Source of the DNA: Planctomycetota bacterium
Lineage (GTDB): Bacteria > Planctomycetota > SZUA-567 > H5-PLA8
Length of the DNA: 64,000 bases
Direction: 5' to 3'
Assembly: GCA_023150555.1 (NCBI GenBank)
Contig: JAKLKQ010000009.1
Span: forward strand, 78,669 to 142,668
The translations under genes were made by a program, and so were the position numbers. How positions within the stretch are numbered: the first letter of the stretch is position 1; each line of letters starts with the position of its first letter. A model generated the notes under the pieces. That model made no database searches, was not told the DNA's origin, and saw only the letters and a list, made by a program, of their open reading frames with translations. Positions 1 through 8,062 of this stretch are shown here, piece after piece.

Positions 1-1
1 G

Positions 2-862
2 ACCGGTCTGGTCAAGGACTACTACCAGTACAAAAACACCCATAACGTGACCTTCATCGGCATCTGCACCAGCACCGTCGCAACGGTGGACTCGATGCAG
101 AAGCAGGTCGAGACTTACGGCCTTAAGCCTTTCGCGAACATGCTGGACAGCGGCGGTGCCACCGCGGCCGCTTACGGCGTCAGCAAGACCAGCGCCTTCC
201 GCCTGGTCGTGATCGATGGCGACAGTAAGATCGCCTACAACGCCAGCCGCGGCTGGCACTGGACCAGCGGGCCCGACGCCGGCAAGTACATCCACCAGAC
301 GCAGCTCGAGAAGAGCCTGAAACAGTTCCCCGGCATCTTGAAGATCAAGGAAGCCGACATCCCCGACTCGATGAAGTACGCCGCACACCTGTACGACCTG
401 CAGCAGTTCGGGCTGCTGGAGGAGGAGATCCAGAAGGCGGTGGCGAAGGACAAGTCCGGCCAGGCCGAAAGCTTCGCCATGATCATGCGCGACCGCGTCG
501 CCGACCATCGCAAGGGCCGCCTGCAGCAGATCCAGGAACTCTCGAAGGCCGAGCCCGTGCAAGCCTACCGCGAAGCCATCGCCTTCGTGGCCGCCTTCCC
601 CAAGGCGCCGGAGATGGCCGAAGTGCGCACGATCGGCAACAAGCTGATGAACGACGCCAAGGTCAAGAGGGAGTTGAACGCCGAGTCCGGCTACCAGCGC
701 TTCCTGGTCCCCGAAATGCGCAAGGCGACCACCATGAAGCAGTTCAAGACCAAGGTCCTGCCGCTGCTGGACGGCTACCTGAAGACCTACGGCGACACCG
801 AGTTCTCCAAGACGGTACAGGCCGCCGTCGATGGCAACCGCCAGGCACTGAGCAACTACTAA
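2..862 (+). CDS. Thioredoxin-fold (redoxin/AhpC-TSA-like) protein, 5' end outside window
   Basis: The frame is open from the left edge, so the true start lies upstream; a GTG at 47 is probably internal. The first ~95 visible residues look like the second half of a thioredoxin/redoxin fold: a strand ending FIGICTST, then YGVSKTSAFRLVVIDGDSKI, which resembles the cis-Pro/beta-hairpin part of AhpC/TSA-like proteins. The remaining ~170 residues are charged and helical and match nothing I recognise. The active-site CxxC, if present, lies off the window. A strong terminator follows. Function beyond a redox-type fold is not assignable. Confidence 0.6.
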   Translation, partial: TGLVKDYYQYKNTHNVTFIGICTSTVATVDSMQKQVETYGLKPFANMLDSGGATAAAYGVSKTSAFRLVVIDGDSKIAYNASRGWHWTSGPDAGKYIHQTQLEKSLKQFPGILKIKEADIPDSMKYAAHLYDLQQFGLLEEEIQKAVAKDKSGQAESFAMIMRDRVADHRKGRLQQIQELSKAEPVQAYREAIAFVAAFPKAPEMAEVRTIGNKLMNDAKVKRELNAESGYQRFLVPEMRKATTMKQFKTKVLPLLDGYLKTYGDTEFSKTVQAAVDGNRQALSNY

Positions 863-897
863 GCGGACACGGAGCGAAGTTCACCGCTACGACGAAG

Positions 898-929
898 GCG
901 GCCCGTTTTGGGGCCGCTTTCTCTTTTTT
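898..929 (+). terminator. Rho-independent terminator after the thioredoxin-fold gene
   Basis: A 7-bp stem, GCGGCCC (898-904) and GGGCCGC (911-917), closes on a GTTTTG loop and is followed by TTTCTCTTTTTT. It sits 36 bases past the stop codon at 862 and before the convergent xylulokinase gene. Confidence 0.85.
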
Positions 930-953
930 GACCGTTGCTTCAAATGAGAGGCC

Positions 954-2498
954 TCAAGGCGCGGCCGCCGCCTTGGCCAGGGCCGCGAAGTCGCCCTTCA
1001 GCGATGTGTAGAGGTTGCGCCAGAGCGGGTAGAAGCGTTCGTACACCTGCCGGTTCTGCGCGTCGGGCTCGACGGCGTCGGCCGTGCGCACCATCGCGGC
1101 GCAGGCTTCTTCGACGCTGCCGAAGCCACCCCTCCCCACCGCCGCCAGCAGCGCCGCGCCGTACGCGGGGCCTTCCGCCGCCTCCAGCGCGCGCGTGCCC
1201 TGCCCGAAGACATCGGCCAGCGTCTGCCGCCAGAAGACGTGCTTCGCGCCGCCGCCGGTGACGCGGATCTCGCCAACCGGCAGCTTCAGCGCGCGGAAGA
1301 TCTCGACCGAGTCGCGCAGACTGTAGCAGACGCCCTCGACGATCGCGCGCGTCATGGCTGCTTTGGTCGTCTGCGGCGTAATGCCGACGAAGGCACCCGT
1401 CGCGTACGGATCGGCGTGCGGCGTGCGCTCGCCGGTAAGGTACGGCAGGAACTGCAAGCCGCGGCAGCCGGCGGGTTCGGCCTGCGCGGGCTCGATCAGC
1501 AGGTCGTACGGATCGGCGTTCGCGCGGCGCGAATCGGCGATCTCCATGTGCCCAAGCGCGTTCTTGAACCACTGCAAGCTGCCGCCAGAGCTCAAACTCA
1601 CGCCCATCAGGTGCCATTTGCCCGGCACCGCGTGGCAGAAGGTATGCAGGCGCCCATTGGGATCGGTCTTCACTTCGTCTGCGTGCAGGAAGACCACGCC
1701 TGAAGTTCCCAGGCTGACGCTCGCCACGCCGCTCTTCACTACGCCCGCGCCGACGGCGCCCGCGGCCTGGTCGCCGCCGCCGCCCACCACCGGCGTGCCG
1801 GCCTTCACCGCGCCGCCCAGCGCCTTTGCGGCGGCCGCGGTGATCTTGCCGCTGATGACGGTGGACTCGTAAACCGCCGGAAGCAATCCAAGATCGAGCC
1901 CCAGCTTCGAGACGAGTTCCTTCGACCAGCCGCGCTTCGCGACGTCCAGAAGCAGCGTGCCCGACGCGTCGCTGACCTCGGTGGCGTACTCGCCGGTGAG
2001 CTTCAAGCGCACGTAGTCCTTGGGCAGCAGCGCTTTCGCCGCGCGCTCGTAGTGCTGCGGCTCGTGCTGCTGCACCCAAAGGATCTTCGGGGCGGTGAAT
2101 CCGGTCAGCGCGGGATTGGAAACGTGGCCCAGCAGCGCCTTTAGGCCGCCGACGCGCCGGACGATCTCTGCACATTGCTCGGCGGTGCGCTGGTCGTTCC
2201 ACAGGATCGCGGGACGCAGAACCTTTTCGCCTTTGTCGAGCAGCACCAGCCCGTGCATCTGGCCGCTCAGGCCGATGCCCACGATCTGCTCGGGCAGCGC
2301 CCGCGCGGAGTCGACGGCGCGCGGCACGGCGCTGCAGACGGCCGTCCACCACTCGGCGGGATTCTGCTCGGACCACAGCGGGTGCGGCGCCTGGACGGTG
2401 TGCTCGGCCGAGGCGCTGCCCCGAACCTTGCCGTTCTCGTCGACAACCACCGCGCGCGAACCCGAGGTGCCGATGTCGATGCCGAGGTAAAAGGCCAT
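954..2498 (-). CDS. xylB: Xylulokinase (FGGY carbohydrate kinase)
   Basis: Cytoplasmic ATP-dependent kinase expected to convert D-xylulose to xylulose 5-phosphate for the pentose phosphate pathway. The 514-residue length is normal for XylB. The N-terminus has the FGGY phosphate-binding loop GIDIGTSGSR (residues 6-15). GLSGQMHGL (77-85) holds the Met-His pair typical of xylulokinases, and GGGGDQAAGA contains the likely catalytic Asp (D243). A GGGAGG site precedes the ATG at 2498. No other xylose genes (xylA, transporter, regulator) lie next to it, so the substrate is inferred from sequence only. A related FGGY sugar kinase remains possible. Confidence 0.88.
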   Translation of the reverse strand: MAFYLGIDIGTSGSRAVVVDENGKVRGSASAEHTVQAPHPLWSEQNPAEWWTAVCSAVPRAVDSARALPEQIVGIGLSGQMHGLVLLDKGEKVLRPAILWNDQRTAEQCAEIVRRVGGLKALLGHVSNPALTGFTAPKILWVQQHEPQHYERAAKALLPKDYVRLKLTGEYATEVSDASGTLLLDVAKRGWSKELVSKLGLDLGLLPAVYESTVISGKITAAAAKALGGAVKAGTPVVGGGGDQAAGAVGAGVVKSGVASVSLGTSGVVFLHADEVKTDPNGRLHTFCHAVPGKWHLMGVSLSSGGSLQWFKNALGHMEIADSRRANADPYDLLIEPAQAEPAGCRGLQFLPYLTGERTPHADPYATGAFVGITPQTTKAAMTRAIVEGVCYSLRDSVEIFRALKLPVGEIRVTGGGAKHVFWRQTLADVFGQGTRALEAAEGPAYGAALLAAVGRGGFGSVEEACAAMVRTADAVEPDAQNRQVYERFYPLWRNLYTSLKGDFAALAKAAAAP

Positions 2499-2560
2499 GG
2501 GACCTCCCGGTTCCGGACCGCCTCAGGTACGCTGCCGACGAAAGGAAACGATGTGCTAGA

Positions 2561-3697
2561 ATGGCGGCCATGTCAAACGGCCCCAAGTCCCTGCGCATCG
2601 CCGCAATCGAACCGTACCACGGCGGGTCGCACAAGGCGTTTCTGGAGGCGCTGGCGAAGCACAGCCAGCACGCTTTCCAGGTCTTCGCGCAGTCGCCGCG
2701 CAAGTGGAAGTGGCGCATGCGCGGCTCGGCGCTGCACTTCCAGAAGGACCTCGCGTCCATCGGCGCGTGCGACCTGGTCCTGGCCAGCGATTTTCTCAAC
2801 CTCGCCGAGTTCCTGGGCCTCGCGCGAAGTCGCTGGCCGAACGGCGCTGCGCCGCCGGTGGTGCTGTTCATGCACGAGAACCAGCTCACGTATCCCGTGC
2901 GCAGCGAGGACGAACGCGACTACCACTACGCGTTCACGAACATCACCAGCTGCCTGGCCGCCGACGCCGTCTGGTTCAACAGCGCCTTCCACCGCGACGC
3001 GTTTCTGGCCGCGGTCCCGGCGTACCTCAAGCGCATGCCCGACGACGTGCCGAGCGGCATCGAACAGGAGATCGCGAAGCGCTCGCGCGTGATGGCGCTG
3101 GGCGTCGAGGTCCCCGACGCGTCGAAGGCGGCAACGCGCGAAAGCAACGCACCGCTGCGCATCGGTTGGAACCACCGTTGGGAGTTCGACAAGAACCCGG
3201 AGGCCTTCTTCGCGGCGCTTTATGCGCTGCGCGACGAGAACGTCCCGTTCGAGGCGGTCGTGCTGGGGGAGCAGTTCCGCGACAGCCCCGACGTCTTCAA
3301 AACGGCCAAAGGCGAGCTGGGACCGCGCGTCGCGCACTGGGGCTACGCGCCGTCGCGGGAGGCCTACTTCGAGTTGCTCGCGGGCTGCGACGTCGTGGCG
3401 AGCAGCGCGATCCACGAGTTCTTCGGGTTGAGCGTCGTCGAGGCCGCGCTGTGCGGCTGCGCACTGCAGCTGCCCAAACGCCTGAGCTATTCCGAGATCG
3501 TCCCGCCCGCGCTGCACGGCGAGGTGTTGTACGATAACGACCATGAGCTGGCCGCGCGCCTGAAGGCCTTCGCCGCTAGGCCTGGGGCCGCGCACGCGCT
3601 GGGCGCGAAGCTACGCGAGGCGCTCGCGAAGTACCGCTGGTCCGAACGCATCGCCGAATACGACGCGGCCTTCGCGAATGCCGCGGTCTGGGCATAG
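2561..3697 (+). CDS. Glycosyltransferase of the tRNA-queuosine mannosyltransferase (QTMAN/GTDC1, DUF3524) family
   Basis: The N-terminus IEPYHGGSHKAFLEAL (residues 16-31) and the later MHENQLTYP are hallmarks of the DUF3524/GTDC1 family. The animal member adds mannose to queuosine in tRNA-Asp. The C-terminal half is a GT-B fold with SAIHEFFGLSVVEAALCGC, the usual nucleotide-sugar-binding helix. Length (378 aa) fits. An ATG at 2570 is an alternative start; AAAGGAA lies upstream. It is divergent from xylB with a short shared promoter region. The family call is firm. The exact substrate in a bacterium is inference, because no queuosine biosynthesis gene is nearby. Confidence 0.8.
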   Translation: MAAMSNGPKSLRIAAIEPYHGGSHKAFLEALAKHSQHAFQVFAQSPRKWKWRMRGSALHFQKDLASIGACDLVLASDFLNLAEFLGLARSRWPNGAAPPVVLFMHENQLTYPVRSEDERDYHYAFTNITSCLAADAVWFNSAFHRDAFLAAVPAYLKRMPDDVPSGIEQEIAKRSRVMALGVEVPDASKAATRESNAPLRIGWNHRWEFDKNPEAFFAALYALRDENVPFEAVVLGEQFRDSPDVFKTAKGELGPRVAHWGYAPSREAYFELLAGCDVVASSAIHEFFGLSVVEAALCGCALQLPKRLSYSEIVPPALHGEVLYDNDHELAARLKAFAARPGAAHALGAKLREALAKYRWSERIAEYDAAFANAAVWA

Positions 3698-3753
3698 CGA
3701 AGGCGCGTACGACTTCCCGCAGGGCGCCTCCGAAGATCGATCCTTACTTCGTA

Positions 3754-4500
3754 TCAGCGCAGACGCAGCATCTGGCCCGCCGGCTTGACCGCTTCGGCCA
3801 TCGTATCCGTGTTGGCAAAGTGCAGCGCCCAGGCGCGCCGCGAGTGCGCGCTGGTGTTGGCCTTCGAACTGTGCAGCACGAGCAGGTGGTGAAAAATCGC
3901 CGCGCCAGCGGGGATCGGTATCGCAACTTCCGCGCCCTGTTCGCCGTCGGGCGTCAGGTGCGGCGTCTGCGGGATCGACTTGTGCGGGATCATGCCGCGC
4001 TTGTGCGAGCCCGGGATGTAGTGCATGCAGCCGTTCTCGACCGTCGCGTCGTCCAGAGCCAACCAGCAGGTTAACCCGGCGTGGTGCGGTGCGACCTTGA
4101 AGTACGAATTGTCCTGGTGCAGCGGCTTGGCCGATCCGCAGAACGCGGGCTTGAGGAAGACCTGGTCGCTGTACAGCGCAACCCCGCGCCCGCCGCCGCT
4201 TAGCTCGCTCACGAGGTCCAGAATCTTCGGGTCGCTGGCGACGCCGCGGAAGAACGGATCCGTGACGGCGAGTTCCGTCAGCTTGCGCAGGGACGGCTTG
4301 GCGGCCGTCGCCGCGCCGGGCTCGACCATGCTGTTCACGCGCTTACCAGCGACGGCGGCTTCGCGGCGCTCGGCGACTTCCTCGCAGATCTCGCTCACGC
4401 GCCCGCGCAGTTCCTCGAGCGTGGACCGCGAGACCAAGTTCTCTATGACGAGGTAGCCGTTGTTCTCGTAAAAGGCCTGCTGTTGCGGGGTAAGGCTCAT
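3754..4500 (-). CDS. Phytanoyl-CoA dioxygenase (PhyH) family protein
   Basis: Non-haem Fe(II)/2-oxoglutarate-dependent oxygenase. The metal-binding HxD motif is at H128-Q-D130 (LHQDNSYF). The distal region LLVLHSSKANTSAHSRRAW supplies the third iron ligand (H210) and the Arg that normally holds 2-oxoglutarate. NGCMHYIPGSHKRG is the typical PhyH loop. Length 248 aa is usual. AAGGAG precedes the start. The gene is divergent from an AraC-type regulator, a pairing I associate with planctomycete-like genomes, and may be controlled by it. The substrate is unknown; members of this family hydroxylate diverse small molecules. Confidence 0.88.
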   Translation of the reverse strand: MSLTPQQQAFYENNGYLVIENLVSRSTLEELRGRVSEICEEVAERREAAVAGKRVNSMVEPGAATAAKPSLRKLTELAVTDPFFRGVASDPKILDLVSELSGGGRGVALYSDQVFLKPAFCGSAKPLHQDNSYFKVAPHHAGLTCWLALDDATVENGCMHYIPGSHKRGMIPHKSIPQTPHLTPDGEQGAEVAIPIPAGAAIFHHLLVLHSSKANTSAHSRRAWALHFANTDTMAEAVKPAGQMLRLR

Positions 4501-4505
4501 GGCCG

Positions 4506-4556
4506 GGTCTCCTTTTATCCGTTCCGCCGCGGCGTCTTTCCGCTTGCGTGGAGACC
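4506..4556. promoter_or_regulatory. Inverted repeat in the phyH/araC divergent promoter region
   Basis: GGTCTCC (4506-4512) and GGAGACC (4550-4556) form perfect 7-bp arms 37 bases apart. The left arm overlaps the AGGAG site of the dioxygenase. It could be an operator for the divergent AraC protein, but a chance pair is possible. The remaining ~70 bases to the araC start are AT-richer (TTGAATTTTTTACAC) and presumably carry its promoter. Confidence 0.3.
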
Positions 4557-4625
4557 GTATTTACATTAATCCTGCCCCAGGGTCTTTAGTCGGATCTTGA
4601 ATTTTTTACACTTTTCCAAGGTCCC

Positions 4626-5555
4626 ATGGCATCCATGCCCCCCGGCCTGCTCGTCCCCTTCCCCTCCGGCACGCCCGTCTTCAGCGGCAGCCACGGCCAC
4701 TACCGCTCGTACCCCGGTCACCTGCCCGTGCGGCTGCTCCACAACGACTGGGACCTGCTCTGGGTGCACGGCGGCCGGCCGACCCTGGAGTTCAAGGACG
4801 GCACCGTGCTGTCGGCGGCCAAAGACCAGTTCCTGGTCATCCCGCCGTTCGTCTCCGTGCTGGTGGGCGAACAGCGCGCGGGCACGGACTTCCACTACTG
4901 CCATTTCCACTTCCGCCCGCCGCCGGTGCGCATCCCCAAGGCGCTGCACGACGACGCGCACGGGCCGGGTGCGCGGGCGATCCTGCCGCTGCACTTCACG
5001 CGCCGCGAGGCCCCCGGCGTGCTGCGTGCCTATGCGGCGCTGGTGCGCGTCTCGAATCAGGCCGTGGAAGGTAGGAAAAAGGCCCCGCCGTGGCGCATGG
5101 AACGCGCGGTGTGCGACCTGGCAACCGCGCTGGCCCAGTTCGCGCTCGAGCGCACCGAACGCCGCGCGCGCCGGAAGCTGGACGCCGGCGGCCGGTTGCT
5201 GGCGCCGGCGGCGCCGGTGGACGAGCGCATCGAGACGATCCGGCGGCGCATCGAAGCCAACCCCGCGCGCGCGTGGAGCGTCGTCGAGCTGGCCGCGAGC
5301 GCGGATCTCTCGACCGGCCACCTGAGCACGCTCTGCCAGCGCGTGCTGGGCCGCAGCCTCAAGCAGTTCATCGTGGAGACGCGCCTGCAGCACGCGCTGA
5401 AGCTGCTGAAGGAACGCCCCGACGGGCGCGTGCCGTCGGTGCTGGAGGTCAGCGAGGCCTGCGGCTTCAGCTCGCAGCACTTCTTCAGCCGGCAGTTCAA
5501 GGCCTACTTCCGCATCGGGCCGCTGGCGTACCGCAACGGCGCGACGCTGGAGTAA
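4626..5555 (+). CDS. AraC-family transcriptional regulator with cupin-like sensor domain
   Basis: A 309-residue regulator. Residues ~1-140 form a cupin-type ligand-binding domain (a conserved segment ...FLVIPPFVSVLVGEQ and an HYCHFHF strand). Residues ~205-305 are the double helix-turn-helix: IEANPARAWSVVELAASADLSTGHLSTL, then VSEACGFSSQHFFSRQFKAYF. This is the standard AraC/XylS layout for sugar or small-molecule response. It is transcribed away from the PhyH dioxygenase and is the obvious candidate to regulate it. The ligand is unknown. Confidence 0.9.
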   Translation: MASMPPGLLVPFPSGTPVFSGSHGHYRSYPGHLPVRLLHNDWDLLWVHGGRPTLEFKDGTVLSAAKDQFLVIPPFVSVLVGEQRAGTDFHYCHFHFRPPPVRIPKALHDDAHGPGARAILPLHFTRREAPGVLRAYAALVRVSNQAVEGRKKAPPWRMERAVCDLATALAQFALERTERRARRKLDAGGRLLAPAAPVDERIETIRRRIEANPARAWSVVELAASADLSTGHLSTLCQRVLGRSLKQFIVETRLQHALKLLKERPDGRVPSVLEVSEACGFSSQHFFSRQFKAYFRIGPLAYRNGATLE

Positions 5556-5564
5556 TTATTTATT

Positions 5565-5705
5565 ACCCGCAGAGATCACAGAGGACACGAGAAACGGAAT
5601 GAGGCTTGAGACCTGCGTCTTGAGCCTTGAGAAAAAAAACAACCGTTCGCGAAATTCCAGATTTGAACGAAACCCTCTGCGCTCTCCGCGTTCTCTGCGG
5701 TTAAA
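5565..5705. repeat. Interspersed CCGCAGAG-type inverted repeat
   Basis: The gap between araC and the CobW gene carries ACCCGCAGAGATCACAGAGG (from 5565) and, ~80 bases on, CCCTCTGCGCTCTCCGCG (from 5673) continuing into TTCTCTGCGGTTAAA. Read on the other strand, the right arm starts ACCGCAGAGAACGCGGAGAG, so the arms are degenerate inverted copies. Between them is a short direct echo (GCTTGAGACCTGCGTCTTGAGCCTTGAG) and an A8 run. Repeats of this CCGCAGAG type recur in many environmental bacterial genomes; no coding sequence is visible. Confidence 0.6.
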
Positions 5706-5709
5706 GCCG

Positions 5710-6639
5710 TTAAACAACGCACGCGCGCAGCGCGGCGCTCATCTTTTCTTTCACCGGCGGTTCGAGTTTCTCGGCGATGACCTCGCAGCGGTTGTCGCCG
5801 GGGCTCGACGCGTCGGGCGACTCGTCGACACCGCTGTCGCTGAACTGGAAGAGGCGCCAGCCGTCGGCGCAGTTGAAGATGCCCTTCGCGCGCCAGGGGC
5901 GCACGCCAAAACTTCCGGCATCGAGCGCATCAAAGAAGGCGCGCACCTTTGCGCCGTCGAACTTCATGCCCGGCGGGAGCGCGAAGTCGAGGTGCTCGCC
6001 GTGGGCGTGCAGGTGTTCGCCGTGCGCCGCGGCCCCGGGCGCGCCCGCTCCGCCTTCCAACACCGCCAGGTCGATCTGTCCGTAGGTCGTCTCGACCACC
6101 TTCGCGTTCGCGTTGACCTTCGGCAGTTCGCTGCGGAAGCGCGCGAGGTCGGGCTCTTTCGTGCGGTCGAGTTTGTTCGCGATGATGACGTCGGCGCCGC
6201 GGATCTGGTGCTCGTAAAAAGGCATGCGGCGCTCCATGACCTTCAGGTACGTCATCGGATCGACGACCGTCAGTACGGGCCCCAACTCGTACTGCGCGGC
6301 GATATTCTCCTCGCCGAAGATGCGGCGCAACTCGTCGGGGCGCGCCAGGCCGGTGGGCTCGACGAAGAGCCGCGCCGGCTTGACCTTGGCGGCGATCTCG
6401 GCGAGCGCCTCCATCAGGCGCGGCGCCATCGTGCAGCAGATGCAGCCTTCGGGCAGTTCCTTCACGGAGATGGCCTCGCCCTTCTGCACGATCGTACCGT
6501 CGATGCCCAGCGGCCCGAACTCGTTGACCAGCACGGCGGCCTGTTCGCCGCGCGCCTTCAGCGCCTTCAGCAGGTGCAGCAGCGTGGTCGTCTTGCCGGC
6601 GCCCAGGAAGCCCGTGATCAGGTGCGCGCGAATGGCCAT
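5710..6639 (-). CDS. CobW/COG0523-type GTP-binding metallochaperone
   Basis: G3E-family GTPase. Walker A is GFLGAGKTT (residues 10-18), the metal-binding CxCC motif is GCICC (65-69), and NKLD (155-158) gives guanine specificity. A His-rich stretch (AAHGEHLHAHGEHL) precedes the C-terminal CobW_C domain, suggesting zinc or another transition metal as cargo. The ATG at 6639 is chosen because CGGAGG lies just upstream and the protein then begins directly with the family N-terminus; an in-frame start at 6705 would add an unlikely leader. It lies 40 bases downstream of an MFS transporter gene in the same direction, so the two may be cotranscribed. The cargo and target enzyme are unknown. Confidence 0.88.
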   Translation of the reverse strand: MAIRAHLITGFLGAGKTTTLLHLLKALKARGEQAAVLVNEFGPLGIDGTIVQKGEAISVKELPEGCICCTMAPRLMEALAEIAAKVKPARLFVEPTGLARPDELRRIFGEENIAAQYELGPVLTVVDPMTYLKVMERRMPFYEHQIRGADVIIANKLDRTKEPDLARFRSELPKVNANAKVVETTYGQIDLAVLEGGAGAPGAAAHGEHLHAHGEHLDFALPPGMKFDGAKVRAFFDALDAGSFGVRPWRAKGIFNCADGWRLFQFSDSGVDESPDASSPGDNRCEVIAEKLEPPVKEKMSAALRACVV

Positions 6640-6679
6640 CGTCTCGCCTCCGGAATCGTCGTCTGCGGGAAGCCACATG

Positions 6680-7990
6680 CTACTCGACCGCGACATCCCC
6701 GCCACCGCCGGCGTCGCGCCGGCCCAGCGGCAGCACGCGAACGAGCATCAGGCACGAGAGCGCGATCATCGCGGCCGCTCCCCACGAGACGTAGTGGATC
6801 GAGACTTGCGCGACCAGATTGAAGCCCAGGAACGGCCCGGCGACCCCGCGCAGCCCCGTAAGGAAAGTGTGCACGGACATGTACTCGGCGGTGCGTTCGG
6901 GCTTCGAGAACTTGGTCACCCACAAGTTCCAGACGATCTCGCCGCCGCCGTTGCCGATCCCCATGCACAGTGCCCCGACCACCTGGCACCACAGCACCGG
7001 CACGAAAAAGAGCACGATGCTGACCAGGAAGAAGAGGTTCAGCACGATGCGCATGGAGAAGAAGTTCGCGCGGTCGAAGGCGCGGCCCCAGAACATCACC
7101 GAGCACAGCCGCGCGAAGGTCGGGATCACCGTCGCGATCACCAGCACCTCGGCCGGGCCGTAGTTCAACCCGTAGCGCTCCGAGACGAGGTACTCGACGC
7201 GCAGCGGCACCGTCATCAGGTTGGCGAAGCCCATCAGCATCCACGCGCCGGCCATGTAGCCAAAGAGCGGATCGAGCCACAGGTAGCGCAGGCTGCCCAG
7301 CGGGTTCCCCGCCCGGCGCCGGACCGGCTGGCTGGGAATGCGCAGGACGAAGAATCCCGCCAACAGCATTACCCCGGCGAAAAGAGCCAGCACCGGTACA
7401 TAGTCCACCGACTCCCTGTCGAACCACCACGAGATCGCCGCCGACCCCGCCAAGCCGGCCACAATCCCGAGCAGGCTCACGCGCGAGAAGCACTGCCCGC
7501 GCAGGTCGTCGGGCGCGTTCTGCCGCCAGATGCTGGTGCTCAGCGGGAGCGTCCCGGCGATCAGCACCGCGGCAGCCGTGGTGCCGGTCATGAAGACCAG
7601 GAAATCGTCGGCCGCCAGCGCGCCTGCGAAGCCCGCCGCCGCCCCGAACAGAAGCAGCCCGCTGGCCCGGCTGACCGTAAGGCCCGTGCGCGCAATGACG
7701 TAGAGCGTCAGCGGCGTCAGCAGCAGGCCCAGGGCGTTTGCCGACGAGAGCAGCGCCTTGGCGTTCTGCCCGGCGTGGAAGTGCAGCACCGCCACAACCA
7801 GCACCACCTCGCGCAGGCTGGCGCTCACCAATCCCGCGCACGCGCCGCGCAGCGAGTCCCAGAAGACGGTCGTCTGGATATGCGGATAGTTGAGGATGCG
7901 CTCCGTAGCCGTGGTCACTTCGGGCGCCTGCAGGGGGCGGAAGGTGGAAGCGGGGCGCTCGGTCGGATTCGTTGGTGGCGTGGACACCAC
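6680..7990 (-). CDS. Major facilitator superfamily transporter
   Basis: A 436-residue protein with about twelve hydrophobic segments in two halves, consistent with an inner-membrane MFS carrier. The N-terminal ~45 residues are hydrophilic. Helix 1 starts near FWDSLRGACAGLVSASLREVV and helix 7 near YLWLDPLFGYMAGAWMLMGF. I see no motif that names the substrate. The downstream CobW-type GTPase hints at a link to metal homeostasis, but that is only context. Confidence 0.75.
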   Translation of the reverse strand: MVSTPPTNPTERPASTFRPLQAPEVTTATERILNYPHIQTTVFWDSLRGACAGLVSASLREVVLVVAVLHFHAGQNAKALLSSANALGLLLTPLTLYVIARTGLTVSRASGLLLFGAAAGFAGALAADDFLVFMTGTTAAAVLIAGTLPLSTSIWRQNAPDDLRGQCFSRVSLLGIVAGLAGSAAISWWFDRESVDYVPVLALFAGVMLLAGFFVLRIPSQPVRRRAGNPLGSLRYLWLDPLFGYMAGAWMLMGFANLMTVPLRVEYLVSERYGLNYGPAEVLVIATVIPTFARLCSVMFWGRAFDRANFFSMRIVLNLFFLVSIVLFFVPVLWCQVVGALCMGIGNGGGEIVWNLWVTKFSKPERTAEYMSVHTFLTGLRGVAGPFLGFNLVAQVSIHYVSWGAAAMIALSCLMLVRVLPLGRRDAGGGGDVAVE

Positions 7991-8062
7991 CGTTACTTTA
8001 TGCGATTTGAAACCGGCCGCCAGGACCTTGCTTCAGCCGCCCCGAAGCCGGATCATGGCGCC

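Noticed and set aside
6224-8062. Upstream extension of the frame of the exported protein at 8063
   Set aside because: It is antisense to the CobW and MFS genes; a clear signal peptide starts at 8063.
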